A stretch of DNA of 36,282 nt from a virus: positions 1-36,282 of the IMG/VR virus record IMGVR_UViG_3300004805_000019. One strand, 5' to 3'. The notes below the pieces were generated by a model, which worked only from the letters and a program-made list of their open reading frames with translations, searched no databases and was not told where the DNA came from. A program made the position numbers and the translations under genes. This document shows, piece after piece, positions 15,972 through 24,561 of the stretch. Each line of letters opens with the position of its first letter. Position 1 is the first letter of the stretch.

Positions 15972-17609
15972 TTAGCTCTGATAAAGGTTATTGACCTGAA
16001 GCTTAGCAAGACCGTACTTACCATCAAGTAGGACCTTGTGATCATAACGCTGTTGGAGGCCAACGATTGTGCTGAACATATCGCCTGATAGAACGTCAGC
16101 TTGGGGAGGCGTAAGGTAAGTTACATAAGGGAAGTAAGCATAGGGAGCCTTAGCTAGATCCTTGGAGGTATAACCCATAAGCATCGTATCGGACTGAGGA
16201 TGATAAGCATTCTTGGCAATAGTGTAGCTGTCAATTGTGCCCATTTTTTCAGCGGAAACACTGAAATCGCCCTGGTGAAGATGGGATAGATCAGTCATCT
16301 TGAAGTTATTGGTGTTCTGGAGAATGTTGAAAAGGTGAGGATGGCAGATAGCGAAGAAATCATCGCCACGGAGATAATCAACAGACATATCATTGCTGAT
16401 GAAGTTCATCTTGTGAACTAATGTCTGGTTGTATTCCATCTGAGTACCACGGAACTGACCAACAGGATACTTGGCATCCCAAACCTGAGTCTTCATAGCA
16501 GTCTGCATCATGGCCAGAGTTAATTCCTGGTCGATTTCAAGAGCCATAGTCTCGGTCATAGCTGTTACGAGTTCCTTGAGAGCGTCAAGCTTACCATCGG
16601 TGTAAGCTTCGAGATCCTGGATAGCTTCAGCAGAGATCTGAGCAAAGTTCTTACGAGCCTTGGCAGAAACCTGGATGGTATCCATTGCGAAGCTGATTTC
16701 ACTAAGAGCAGTCTTATTGCGCTCAAGAGAGAAGGAGTAATTGATTTCCCAGTGGAAGCCATCGGGGCCTGTACCAAGAGCGCCAGCACCGACCTGTTGA
16801 ACAGGAGAAGTCGAAGCAGCAGTGGCGGCACCAAGAGATGCAAGATTAACCATAGGAGCAGTACCATTTAAGATACCATAGTTAGCAATGTTTACACCAG
16901 TTATTACTAAACCAGTAGCCTGATTGACGAAAAGACCAGCACCATTGTCATAAGCAAATACGACACCGTTACGGGGATCATTGTCAGGGACTAGCATGAT
17001 CTGAGCAGAACCAGGAAGTAGAGGACCATAGGCAAGGGTCTGGCTATTAGAAGCAGAACCACCAGAAGCGCCCATTACTTCGCCCTGAACAGACTGGGCA
17101 GAATAGTTAGCGTCTAGAGCAAACTTATTACCCTGCCAAGTATTCTGACCGACAACCTGACCGGTAGCAGTAGTATTGGGGGTATAGCGGTTTAGCTGGC
17201 TAGGATCAGCCCACTCAGTACCGGCACCAACGCCATCCTTGGCGTTCTTGCGGTTGAGACGGAAGGTCTGGATGATCTGTGTAGGAACATCTAGCTGACG
17301 AGTGGCTACGAACTTAGTAGCAACAACCTGAGGGAGTACACGTCGAATGATTGTAGGTAACATGGCCTTGTTGTAACCACCGGGTGTGGTGGCAGCAGTT
17401 GTAGTGGCTTCAGATAAACTGAGAGCATACTTCATCGACTGAACAGTGTGCATGAATACGGTATTACGTTGATCGGGATCCTTGATTCCCTGGAGGTGCT
17501 CCATGATACCGGCCCAATAGGGGCTACGGCCACGGCTCTTGGCTACTTCTTCATCTCGCTTGAGAATTGATCTAACCTTGTCTTCTAATAGTGGTTCTTG
17601 ATTTAACAT
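15972..17609 (-). CDS. Major capsid protein (T4 gp23-like)
   Basis: A 545-residue protein, close to T4 gp23 (521). The N-terminal helix and Leu/Asp/Glu/Lys-rich segment are the part normally removed by the prohead protease. The region around residues 75-120 (Leu-Pro-Thr-Ile-Ile-Arg-Arg-Val-Leu-Pro, then Val-Pro-Thr-Gln-Ile-Ile-Gln-Thr-Phe) matches the gp23 N-arm and first strands. The Ile-Ser-Ala-Glu-Ala-Ile-Gln-Asp-Leu-Glu-Ala helix and a C-terminal Tyr-Phe-Pro-Tyr-Val segment are also typical. It follows the protease and scaffold genes as in T4. By eye it is richer in C/G-ending codons than most neighbours, as expected for the most abundant virion protein. Its own upstream motif and downstream terminator suggest a separate high-level transcript. 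Ribosome binding site: AAGGGAG. Confidence 0.95.
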   Translation of the reverse strand: MLNQEPLLEDKVRSILKRDEEVAKSRGRSPYWAGIMEHLQGIKDPDQRNTVFMHTVQSMKYALSLSEATTTAATTPGGYNKAMLPTIIRRVLPQVVATKFVATRQLDVPTQIIQTFRLNRKNAKDGVGAGTEWADPSQLNRYTPNTTATGQVVGQNTWQGNKFALDANYSAQSVQGEVMGASGGSASNSQTLAYGPLLPGSAQIMLVPDNDPRNGVVFAYDNGAGLFVNQATGLVITGVNIANYGILNGTAPMVNLASLGAATAASTSPVQQVGAGALGTGPDGFHWEINYSFSLERNKTALSEISFAMDTIQVSAKARKNFAQISAEAIQDLEAYTDGKLDALKELVTAMTETMALEIDQELTLAMMQTAMKTQVWDAKYPVGQFRGTQMEYNQTLVHKMNFISNDMSVDYLRGDDFFAICHPHLFNILQNTNNFKMTDLSHLHQGDFSVSAEKMGTIDSYTIAKNAYHPQSDTMLMGYTSKDLAKAPYAYFPYVTYLTPPQADVLSGDMFSTIVGLQQRYDHKVLLDGKYGLAKLQVNNLYQS

Positions 17610-17667
17610 CTAGGTCTTTCTCCCTTAAATTGTGTTTGGTTTTTTCTTACAATTGTTTCTTGCGTAA

Positions 17668-17679
17668 TACTTAATTATA
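17668..17679 (-). promoter_or_regulatory. Candidate late promoter of major capsid gene (TATAATTAAGTA)
   Basis: The minus strand reads TATAATTAAGTA, 58 bases before the capsid ATG, within the 99-base gap after the scaffold gene (17610-17708). It is nearly identical to the motif before the tail tube gene. A TATAAT hexamer is contained in it but no clear -35 box is seen at the usual distance. The remainder of the gap is an A-rich leader ending in the AAGGGAG ribosome binding site. Confidence 0.5.
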
Positions 17680-17708
17680 CTTTTTATTAAGTCGTTTATT
17701 GCGGTTAT

Positions 17709-18551
17709 TTAAAAAATATCGAGGGGCTCAATAGAACCTCTTGAGATAGTTGTAGTTGCCTTTTTAGCCTGCTCTCTCTTTTTAGAATCCTCAGCTAAAG
17801 TGATTAAAGAAGACTTAACATCTTTAACTGACTTAACTGTGGCAGCAACGGACTTAGATTCTGTTACAGCAAGCTTCTCTATTACCTTAACGGACTCTTC
17901 ACGGATTGCAGCTTTGATGCTTTCGATAGCTTCTTTAGCTTCAACAAGAGTCTTTGGCTTAACTTCTTTTAGAGCGCTAACAATAACTGTTTTCTTCTCT
18001 AAAGGATACCCAGCACACTCTTTAACAACTAAAACTTCAAGTTCATCAGAAAGAACCTTCTCACGAAGTTTAGCATTCTCAATCTTTTCGGAATTGAGCT
18101 GCTTTTTATACTTTTCGATGACCTCTGTATTAGCCTCGGCAAGCTCATTAATATTGAGGTAAGGAGACATTAAACGCACAGCACTTGAAAAAGCTTCCTG
18201 CATCTTTTCAGACTTAGAAATAACAGTTGCATCTTCTGTTACAACCTTTGTAACCTTATTAACAGATTCGTTAATAAAATTAAAAACGTCTGTAGAAATC
18301 TTCTTGGAAAGCTCTTTGAATTTACTTTCGTAAACATCTTTCAGCTTGGCTTCGTATAAATTAGCCTTGCTTAAAAGCATTTGCTTTTTAATAAAAAGAT
18401 CCTTCTCGGCGGATTTCTTAGCTTCTTCAAGTTCTTGAAGCTTTTTATCAAGGGAGTCTTGACGATCCTTACACTGCTCTAAAATAGCAGCTTCTACGAC
18501 CTCTTTAATTTCAGGGGTTTCTAATAGTTCATTGATTTCTTTGATCTTCAT
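17709..18551 (-). CDS. Prohead core scaffolding protein (T4 gp22-like)
   Basis: This 280-residue protein is almost entirely helical and highly charged (Lys/Glu-rich, coiled-coil from about residue 30 to 110 and again at 140-180), with almost no aromatic residues. That is the profile of a core scaffold that templates capsid assembly and is then degraded. It lies between the prohead protease and the capsid gene, exactly the T4 21-22-23 order. I start it at ATG 18551 because AGGTGAT lies just upstream; the GTG at 18560 in the same frame is part of that ribosome binding site. T4 gp22 is 269 residues, a close match. The sequence itself carries no unique motif, so the call rests on composition and position. 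Confidence 0.78.
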   Translation of the reverse strand: MKIKEINELLETPEIKEVVEAAILEQCKDRQDSLDKKLQELEEAKKSAEKDLFIKKQMLLSKANLYEAKLKDVYESKFKELSKKISTDVFNFINESVNKVTKVVTEDATVISKSEKMQEAFSSAVRLMSPYLNINELAEANTEVIEKYKKQLNSEKIENAKLREKVLSDELEVLVVKECAGYPLEKKTVIVSALKEVKPKTLVEAKEAIESIKAAIREESVKVIEKLAVTESKSVAATVKSVKDVKSSLITLAEDSKKREQAKKATTTISRGSIEPLDIF

Positions 18552-18576
18552 GTTTATCACCTACAAGTTAATTATG

Positions 18577-19221
18577 TTACTTACTTCTTAAAATTTCTCG
18601 AATTGTTTCTTTAAACTGCTCTGTAATTCTTTCTTCTTCTAACGCTTGCTGTATTGAACGGCTGTACTTTCTTGATTCATTTACGGCATGTACATAAGCT
18701 TGCTGAGTACTTGGATCGTGGACACAATCAAAAGTAATAAGCTTGTACTCATTTACAACATCTCCAGTGCTATACCCCTTAGATAAAGCACCTAACCCAC
18801 GACTAGAAATACCAACAGTGCAGTTATTTCTAATCAGTGCACCAAGTAATCTTCCGGCAGGGGTACCGGCTGGGCCTGGATCATCAAAAACAATTGCTTC
18901 GCCTAACAAATCTTTACCAGAAAAGTTTAATGCGCTTACAACGTGACTAACATTTTTTAAAGACACTGTAGGGTTTCCGTCTGCGGGGTGATCTAACTCA
19001 CCAAACATGTTTCTACTGTCTAAACTCTCTTTAGCTTCGCCCAAAGCACGAACCAACACATCATATGGATAAACTCTACCGTTATGATTCTTTGCATCAG
19101 CTCTCTGGAAGACTCCTCGGATTTTTAAACTTTTCCAAGCAGATCCTGGGTTGATGGCTTCTTCTAATATTTCGAAACCTCTAGTATTTGAGGTTAAGTC
19201 TTCTAAATGTAGATCTAACAT
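18577..19221 (-). CDS. Prohead maturation protease (T4 gp21-like serine protease)
   Basis: This 214-residue enzyme cleaves scaffold and capsid proteins during head maturation. The herpesvirus/T4-type protease signature is visible: Asn-Gly-Arg-Val-Tyr-Pro-Tyr near residue 47, Gly-Glu-Leu-Asp-His-Pro at 74-79 with the probable catalytic His78, and Val-Gly-Ile-Ser-Ser-Arg-Gly at 136-142 with the probable catalytic serine at 139 or 140. Length is almost that of T4 gp21 (212). Ribosome binding site AAGGAG lies 6-7 bases before the ATG. It is flanked by the acidic core-like gene and the scaffold gene, with gaps of 9 and 25 bases. Confidence 0.93.
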   Translation of the reverse strand: MLDLHLEDLTSNTRGFEILEEAINPGSAWKSLKIRGVFQRADAKNHNGRVYPYDVLVRALGEAKESLDSRNMFGELDHPADGNPTVSLKNVSHVVSALNFSGKDLLGEAIVFDDPGPAGTPAGRLLGALIRNNCTVGISSRGLGALSKGYSTGDVVNEYKLITFDCVHDPSTQQAYVHAVNESRKYSRSIQQALEEERITEQFKETIREILRSK

Positions 19222-19230
19222 TATTGCTCC

Positions 19231-20505
19231 TTATACCATCGGAGCAGCGGGAGCAGGGGCTGGTGCGGCGGGAGCGGCACCTACAGATTGGCCTTGCTCT
19301 ACATCTTCTACTCCGGTAGATGTTCCTTCATCTTCTGGGGGAAGCTGATCTTCAACAGACTGAGTCTCTTCTTCAGCTAACTCATCGGCGGGAGTGTGGT
19401 ATGAACTATCTAGGAAATAAGAAATCATTGGGTTCCAACGAGCTTCTATTTCAGCTAGTCTATCGTCACCAAGATCGTCGCCATCCTCTAAGGCAGATAG
19501 GTCTGCATTAATCTGGTCAGCTAGGTCTGGATCTACTTGGTTATCTTCAGAATCTGCGGCTTTATCTTGAACAAACTCTTGCATTGCAAGCAAAATAGAC
19601 TTTAGGGTAGTCTTGTGAAGCTGCTTAATGTCTTCCTCAGAGAACATGGCTGGATTAAACGGAGCAAATTCCTTGCTCTCATCGTCTTCATCATTAATGT
19701 TTTCTTTTTCTGTTGGTATAGATGGAAGCTCTTCCTTGTCTTCTTCATCTATATCTTCTTGATCTTCATCATTAAACTTACCGGCACCAGCATCGTACTC
19801 ATTCTCTCTGTGGCTGCCGTTTTCCATGCTCCACTCAACGAGAATTTCATAAAGATTGTCTGTAATAGACTCAGCTAAAACGGTATCGCCTAGTAAAGAA
19901 TCAGTAACAAGTTCTTTTACTTTGTCTTTACCGAGATTTAATACCTTGCCCAGGCTAGACTCTACAATAGCTACTAGCTTTGTAGTTACTAATTCCTTGT
20001 CTTCCTCTTCGGTGCCCTCAGTAATGATAGAAGCATTAAAAATTTCTGCCTTGAACGCAGGAATATATTTCTTAGCTTCTGCTCTGATAGCTCTGCCAGC
20101 AGAGTTTTTGACGAGCTCTTCTATAAATAGCTCAGGGTATCTATTCTTTAGAATAGCTGCCTGATAAAAAGTTTGACAGAACTCATCTAAATATTCCTGG
20201 CCATCTACATGGTTCTCAGAAATAACACACTCAACTACTTTATTAAGAGTGTTTTTCATAGATTCTGTTAAATCTTTCTTAGAAATTTCAATGACTTCGT
20301 TGTCTAAAACATTAGACGAGGTCATTTTAGACTCTGTGAGAGGGTTTTTAAACTTAGCTAAAACTAGCCTATGTCCCTTAGAGAAAAGCACAGAGTCGTC
20401 CGTGTATTCTAAAATCGTGCAGTCTTCAGTTAACAAATTTGATAGTTTGCTACCTAATGCTAAGTTACCACCACGAAGTATGTCGATAAAAGTTTGTAGT
20501 TTCAT
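19231..20505 (-). CDS. Acidic head/core-associated protein, hypothetical
   Basis: A 424-residue protein. The first 220 residues look globular (beta strands at about 28-55, then helices). Residues 220-290 are extremely Asp/Glu-rich, a helical acidic domain follows, and the last 20 residues are an Ala-Pro repeat. It sits between portal and protease, where T4 has the small prohead core genes 67 and 68. That context and the acidic composition make an internal core or protease-substrate role plausible. I find no enzymatic motif. Start: ATG after TTAGGGTTAAAA. It is much larger than T4 gp67/gp68, so it may be a fusion of a core protein with another domain; orthology is inference only. Confidence 0.45.
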   Translation of the reverse strand: MKLQTFIDILRGGNLALGSKLSNLLTEDCTILEYTDDSVLFSKGHRLVLAKFKNPLTESKMTSSNVLDNEVIEISKKDLTESMKNTLNKVVECVISENHVDGQEYLDEFCQTFYQAAILKNRYPELFIEELVKNSAGRAIRAEAKKYIPAFKAEIFNASIITEGTEEEDKELVTTKLVAIVESSLGKVLNLGKDKVKELVTDSLLGDTVLAESITDNLYEILVEWSMENGSHRENEYDAGAGKFNDEDQEDIDEEDKEELPSIPTEKENINDEDDESKEFAPFNPAMFSEEDIKQLHKTTLKSILLAMQEFVQDKAADSEDNQVDPDLADQINADLSALEDGDDLGDDRLAEIEARWNPMISYFLDSSYHTPADELAEEETQSVEDQLPPEDEGTSTGVEDVEQGQSVGAAPAAPAPAPAAPMV

Positions 20506-20565
20506 TTTTAACCCTAAGTTAATATTTTTTATAAAGGCTGTTCAATAATTTAATTGTGTTTCATA

Positions 20566-22542
20566 TTAGTCGATTAAGCGACTTGTGTTATCTTCAATGG
20601 AGTTAGTACGAAGAGGGTCTAGCACATCATTTTCTATTTCTGGTGTCTCAGTGAGACTTTCGAAATCTAGGGTTGCTTGATTGGTCATTAATTCTTTATA
20701 TTCTAGTATTGGTCCTAATGGAGCCCTTACTTTGAGCGAGGTTTGTAAATAAGAACCTTCATATAAAGCTGGGGTACCAGTCCCATAATATATAGAAGCC
20801 GTTAATGGTACAGGAGGTGGTGGAGCACCAAGTCCGGCGGCGGCACCAGCAGGGCCCTCTGGAGTAACGTTTGCGGGATTAAGTGTTGGCTCTGGTAGCT
20901 CACCGCCTTCCGTTGGAGGAGCGCCAAGACCCATATCTAGACCGCCCATACCCATACCTCCACCCATGCCACCGCCACCCATAGCAGTCTGAGCTGCTGC
21001 AGCTGCTTGTGGGTCTATCTTTAACATGGCTTTAATATCAGCTTCATCCCTCTTCAATATATTCTTTAGTACCCACTCACGGTTAATACCTTGCTGTAGA
21101 TAAGATCCGGCCAATCCAATAGCTGCGGTATCAAGTTCAATGCGAGCCTTCTCTTCAATATAAGAAGGTCTTGTCATTATAAGATTGAAAGACTTAAGCT
21201 CTTCTGGATCAGTTATGCCTTTTATGGCTAAGTGAATGATACAAAGCTCTTTTATGACATCCAAGAAGTCTTCTTGAATATTAGCCAAGGCTTTTCCGAA
21301 AGTAACGTTCTGTTGTGACAGAGTACCCTTAGAGTTTACATCTCCTTCGAAGCCTAAGAAAGCCTTTGGAACCTTTAAAGCACTGAATAACCTATTATTT
21401 AGATACATTAAGTCTTCAATATCACCCAGGTTCTGGGCAGGTTGGAGCATTTCTACTTTTGAAGCGCCAGCGGTCTTAGATACTGGGATAAAGATGTTAG
21501 CATTCATATCTAATAGTTGATAGCGCTCGTTTAGCTTACCAGTAGGATCATAATACTCTTTCTTATTAATAGAGTTAATCTGCTTCTTGATAAGACTTTC
21601 GATGTCTGCACCCTGATTATTGCCTACATCGACATAGAAGATCAGCCTGGCGGGCCCACGGTTTAGTCTATATATAATAATAGAGTCTAAAAGTAGATCA
21701 ACCTTCTTCCAAACATCAACAGCAGCCTCAAGGCTTGATACGCCGTAGGGCTCAAACATACCATTACCACGGCGCTTGAAGTGAAGCATCTCGTACTTTA
21801 AGAACGGAATAAGATTATCTTTATCTGTCTCAGTAGAGGTCTTCATCTTCCGGGTCATGTAAGGGAGACTTAATGTTGTTAAATCAATATAAGGGCTCTG
21901 GGTAGAATATTGCGAGCTGGCATCAAGGGAGTTCTGTCTGACAATTTCCATATCCTGAACATAACCCTGAAGCTCTCCATCAACGTCTAAACGATAGATT
22001 CCACGAGGGTCTAGTTGAGTTAATCCGGTAACGCCACGACGAGAATCTAGTTTGATAGACTCAAATCTATCACCATACTTACAAATGTCTCTGATAACAG
22101 ACCAAGTTTTCCAGTTATTAAGACCGGTAGTCTCAAGCATGTCCATTAATTCATCCTGGATATACTTAGAAGAGCTAGATACAGAAATAACGGTAGGCGC
22201 ATTGCCCTTTTGTGTTGCCTCATTTGCGTAAACGTCTAAGGCAGACGCAACAAGGTCAGTATCCATACGATCATAGATAGAATATCTAGCGTGTCTGAGG
22301 TTCTCACGGTCTAAGTATCGGTGGAATACTGGGCCATCTGTACGGTCAACATATACACCTACACCCATACCCTTTTTAGAAATTACAGTAGGCTCAATAG
22401 CTGGAGTGGTAGCATTTTTGCTATTGGCGGCCTGGAGGGCTTGCTCTATATCTAGACGAGTGGTAAACTCCTCTGGCTTAGACCTTTTGAATAAAGATGC
22501 TATTGCGGTAAAAATTGACTTTTTCTCTGTATCTTGTGCCAT
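20566..22542 (-). CDS. Portal protein (T4 gp20-like)
   Basis: The portal is the dodecameric vertex ring through which DNA is packaged. In this 658-residue protein the gp20-type core is visible: Tyr-Asp-Arg-Met-Asp-x-Asp near residue 89, Ile-Arg-Asp-Ile-Cys-Lys-Tyr-Gly-Asp near 148, Leu-Asp-Pro-Arg-Gly-Ile-Tyr near 172. The stem/crown region follows (Tyr-Arg-Leu-Asn-Arg-Gly-Pro-Ala-Arg near 291, Lys-Val-Glu-Met-Leu-Gln-Pro near 365, Lys-Val-Pro-Lys-Ala-Phe-Leu-Gly near 393). After about residue 510 there is a Gly/Met-rich low-complexity stretch and a Pro-rich linker, then roughly 80 more ordered-looking residues. T4 gp20 is 524 residues, so this extension is extra. Ribosome binding site GAGGAATAC. 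It directly follows the large terminase gene. Confidence 0.92.
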   Translation of the reverse strand: MAQDTEKKSIFTAIASLFKRSKPEEFTTRLDIEQALQAANSKNATTPAIEPTVISKKGMGVGVYVDRTDGPVFHRYLDRENLRHARYSIYDRMDTDLVASALDVYANEATQKGNAPTVISVSSSSKYIQDELMDMLETTGLNNWKTWSVIRDICKYGDRFESIKLDSRRGVTGLTQLDPRGIYRLDVDGELQGYVQDMEIVRQNSLDASSQYSTQSPYIDLTTLSLPYMTRKMKTSTETDKDNLIPFLKYEMLHFKRRGNGMFEPYGVSSLEAAVDVWKKVDLLLDSIIIYRLNRGPARLIFYVDVGNNQGADIESLIKKQINSINKKEYYDPTGKLNERYQLLDMNANIFIPVSKTAGASKVEMLQPAQNLGDIEDLMYLNNRLFSALKVPKAFLGFEGDVNSKGTLSQQNVTFGKALANIQEDFLDVIKELCIIHLAIKGITDPEELKSFNLIMTRPSYIEEKARIELDTAAIGLAGSYLQQGINREWVLKNILKRDEADIKAMLKIDPQAAAAAQTAMGGGGMGGGMGMGGLDMGLGAPPTEGGELPEPTLNPANVTPEGPAGAAAGLGAPPPPVPLTASIYYGTGTPALYEGSYLQTSLKVRAPLGPILEYKELMTNQATLDFESLTETPEIENDVLDPLRTNSIEDNTSRLID

Positions 22543-22578
22543 GTATTCCTCTTATATATTATCGACTAATGTGTTATA

Positions 22579-24561
22579 TTACCAATTACTATTTCTTCTT
22601 GCTCTAGAACCATATAAAAAGTTTTGATGGGCTCTCTGTATCATAGGGAGATCTTCTGAAAAGATATCATCTAAGACATACTGTTCACCAAAAGGCAGTG
22701 TAGCGCTCTTTATATCCGCAAACTCTAACTCTGAGAGCATCTGCGTGTTTTTCATGCCCAAAAAGTCAGCAGCAGCTTGCGTTCTTTCCCACTCTTCTAC
22801 TGGATGAGCAAAAGAAATGTCTTCTAGGCCAGACCCATCGTAGACTCCGGATCTTATTTCATGATAAAGCTTTAATCTAGATTCCAAAGATGCTTTGGAA
22901 ATACCCATCAAAGTAGAGAAATGTACTAGGTAATCTTCGGAATACTCTCCAGTTCTAGTCATTATCTCAGTGCTAAACATCAAAGAAGCATTTTCATCTA
23001 CTTCTGGTTTATGGAAATACTCTTTAGGAGTAAGCGTAACTACCGCTAGGGCTAGGGCTAGTATAAGGTCATCATTACCAGAAGAGGCTTCGTATTTTCT
23101 AGTGCCATCAGCATAGGCTTGATTAGCAGAGAAGTTTTCCATCTGTACTTTTAGTCTTGCGCTCTTAAGTTTTGAAACTCCGGGAAGGTTATTATAAAAT
23201 AAAATAAGCTTCTCAAGCAATAAAACTCTACTGCTTCTATTAGTGTTGAATCCTGGGGTTTGTTTATTATCAGCCATCCACAAGTTTTTATAATTCTTTT
23301 GTTCCAATAAATACATAACTAACTGAGAATATGAGTTTTCTTCAACAACAAGCTCAGCAGTATTATAATGTTTAGCCGTCTTTAATAATATTTCTACAAA
23401 TAGCTCTGTAGGCAACTTGCCCATATATTCAGCCATTTGTTCTTGAGTATCTGTATTTACAACCTGAAAAGCAGTATAATCCTTAGCAGAAGTTTTGTTT
23501 GAGGAGCAGTCAACACCGATTGTATACTTTACGCCGGGTTCTGCTAACTTCCATATAAACAGTGTGTCCTCATAAGTTAACCCTCCAAGTTGTTTATTAA
23601 GAACCTTATCATCAGCTTTATAAGCTCTCAGCACTTCTGGGTTAAACAGAGATGTTAAGTTAACATCGAAGCGGCATTCATACTCTTGTTCAAACTTATC
23701 TACATTACCGTTATCAATTTGAATTTGGTGTTCTTTGAAAAGAGGGTCTTTGGTGAACACCGGGGAAACCGTATAAGGGAAATTGTATACAGTCCAAGGG
23801 TTTAGCCCTGCGGCAGCATATGTATATGTCTTATAGAACCAGTTCAGGTCAGAGTTGCCGTTAGGGGAAGAAATTGCCACTAATTTACCATCAGCAGCTG
23901 CAATAGTTGGAAGAATAGCTCTTACTACGTCATCACAGTTCTCGATGAAGGCGGCTTCGTCAAGAACGAACAGGGTTGCAGAGAAGGATCTAGCGGCGTT
24001 TATGTTTGATGTTATTGCTCTAATAATAGACTTAGTTTCAAACTCTACTGTGCTCTTGCTGTAAAGAGTACAAGCTGGTTTTAACCACTCTGGCAGGAAC
24101 TCATAGGCTGTCTTTAGCTTTGCAATAAACTCTTCTGCGGATTCTCTTTTGTGGGCCACCACTAGCGTTTTCTTACCTTGTGAGAATACAGAGAACCACA
24201 AGCAATAGAACATTACTACAGTTGATACACCAAGCTGTCTTGACTTAACTGCTATAGAATACTTATCTTGTCTGATACCCTTAAGAACGTTCTCCTGGTA
24301 GTCTGCTGCATTAAACGGTATAAGACCCACAGAACCGTGGCCGATAATCCACCCATAAGAATTAGCAAAATATATAGGATCATCAAAGCACTTTTGACGC
24401 TCTGATTTAACATAGTCAATAATTGTTTCACGTATTTCATCAGAAGACTTTCCTTCTTTTTGTAGTTTGGCGACAAGTCTCTCTGGCTCATAATATTTAT
24501 GAGTTAAGTCAGATGGCTTATTAATAAGCTTCTTAGCTTGGAGAGATTTAATCTTTGCCAT
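22579..24561 (-). CDS. terL: Terminase large subunit (packaging ATPase and nuclease, T4 gp17-like)
   Basis: This 660-residue motor translocates and cuts DNA at the portal. The ATPase domain has a Walker A-like segment Lys-Ser-Arg-Gln-Leu-Gly-Val-Ser-Thr at 106-114; the usual second Lys is Val and Lys106 may act as the lysine donor, as in other phage terminases. Walker B Leu-Phe-Val-Leu-Asp-Glu-Ala-Ala-Phe (197-205, Asp201/Glu202) and the coupling motif Ser-Ser-Pro-Asn-Gly (231-235) follow. The RNase H-like nuclease domain has Gly-Val-Asp351, Asp361, Glu407/Glu408 and Asp497/Asp498. T4 gp17 is 610 residues. The ATG follows GAGG, and the preceding gene ends at the adjacent base, so the two are coupled. 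Confidence 0.95.
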   Translation of the reverse strand: MAKIKSLQAKKLINKPSDLTHKYYEPERLVAKLQKEGKSSDEIRETIIDYVKSERQKCFDDPIYFANSYGWIIGHGSVGLIPFNAADYQENVLKGIRQDKYSIAVKSRQLGVSTVVMFYCLWFSVFSQGKKTLVVAHKRESAEEFIAKLKTAYEFLPEWLKPACTLYSKSTVEFETKSIIRAITSNINAARSFSATLFVLDEAAFIENCDDVVRAILPTIAAADGKLVAISSPNGNSDLNWFYKTYTYAAAGLNPWTVYNFPYTVSPVFTKDPLFKEHQIQIDNGNVDKFEQEYECRFDVNLTSLFNPEVLRAYKADDKVLNKQLGGLTYEDTLFIWKLAEPGVKYTIGVDCSSNKTSAKDYTAFQVVNTDTQEQMAEYMGKLPTELFVEILLKTAKHYNTAELVVEENSYSQLVMYLLEQKNYKNLWMADNKQTPGFNTNRSSRVLLLEKLILFYNNLPGVSKLKSARLKVQMENFSANQAYADGTRKYEASSGNDDLILALALAVVTLTPKEYFHKPEVDENASLMFSTEIMTRTGEYSEDYLVHFSTLMGISKASLESRLKLYHEIRSGVYDGSGLEDISFAHPVEEWERTQAAADFLGMKNTQMLSELEFADIKSATLPFGEQYVLDDIFSEDLPMIQRAHQNFLYGSRARRNSNW

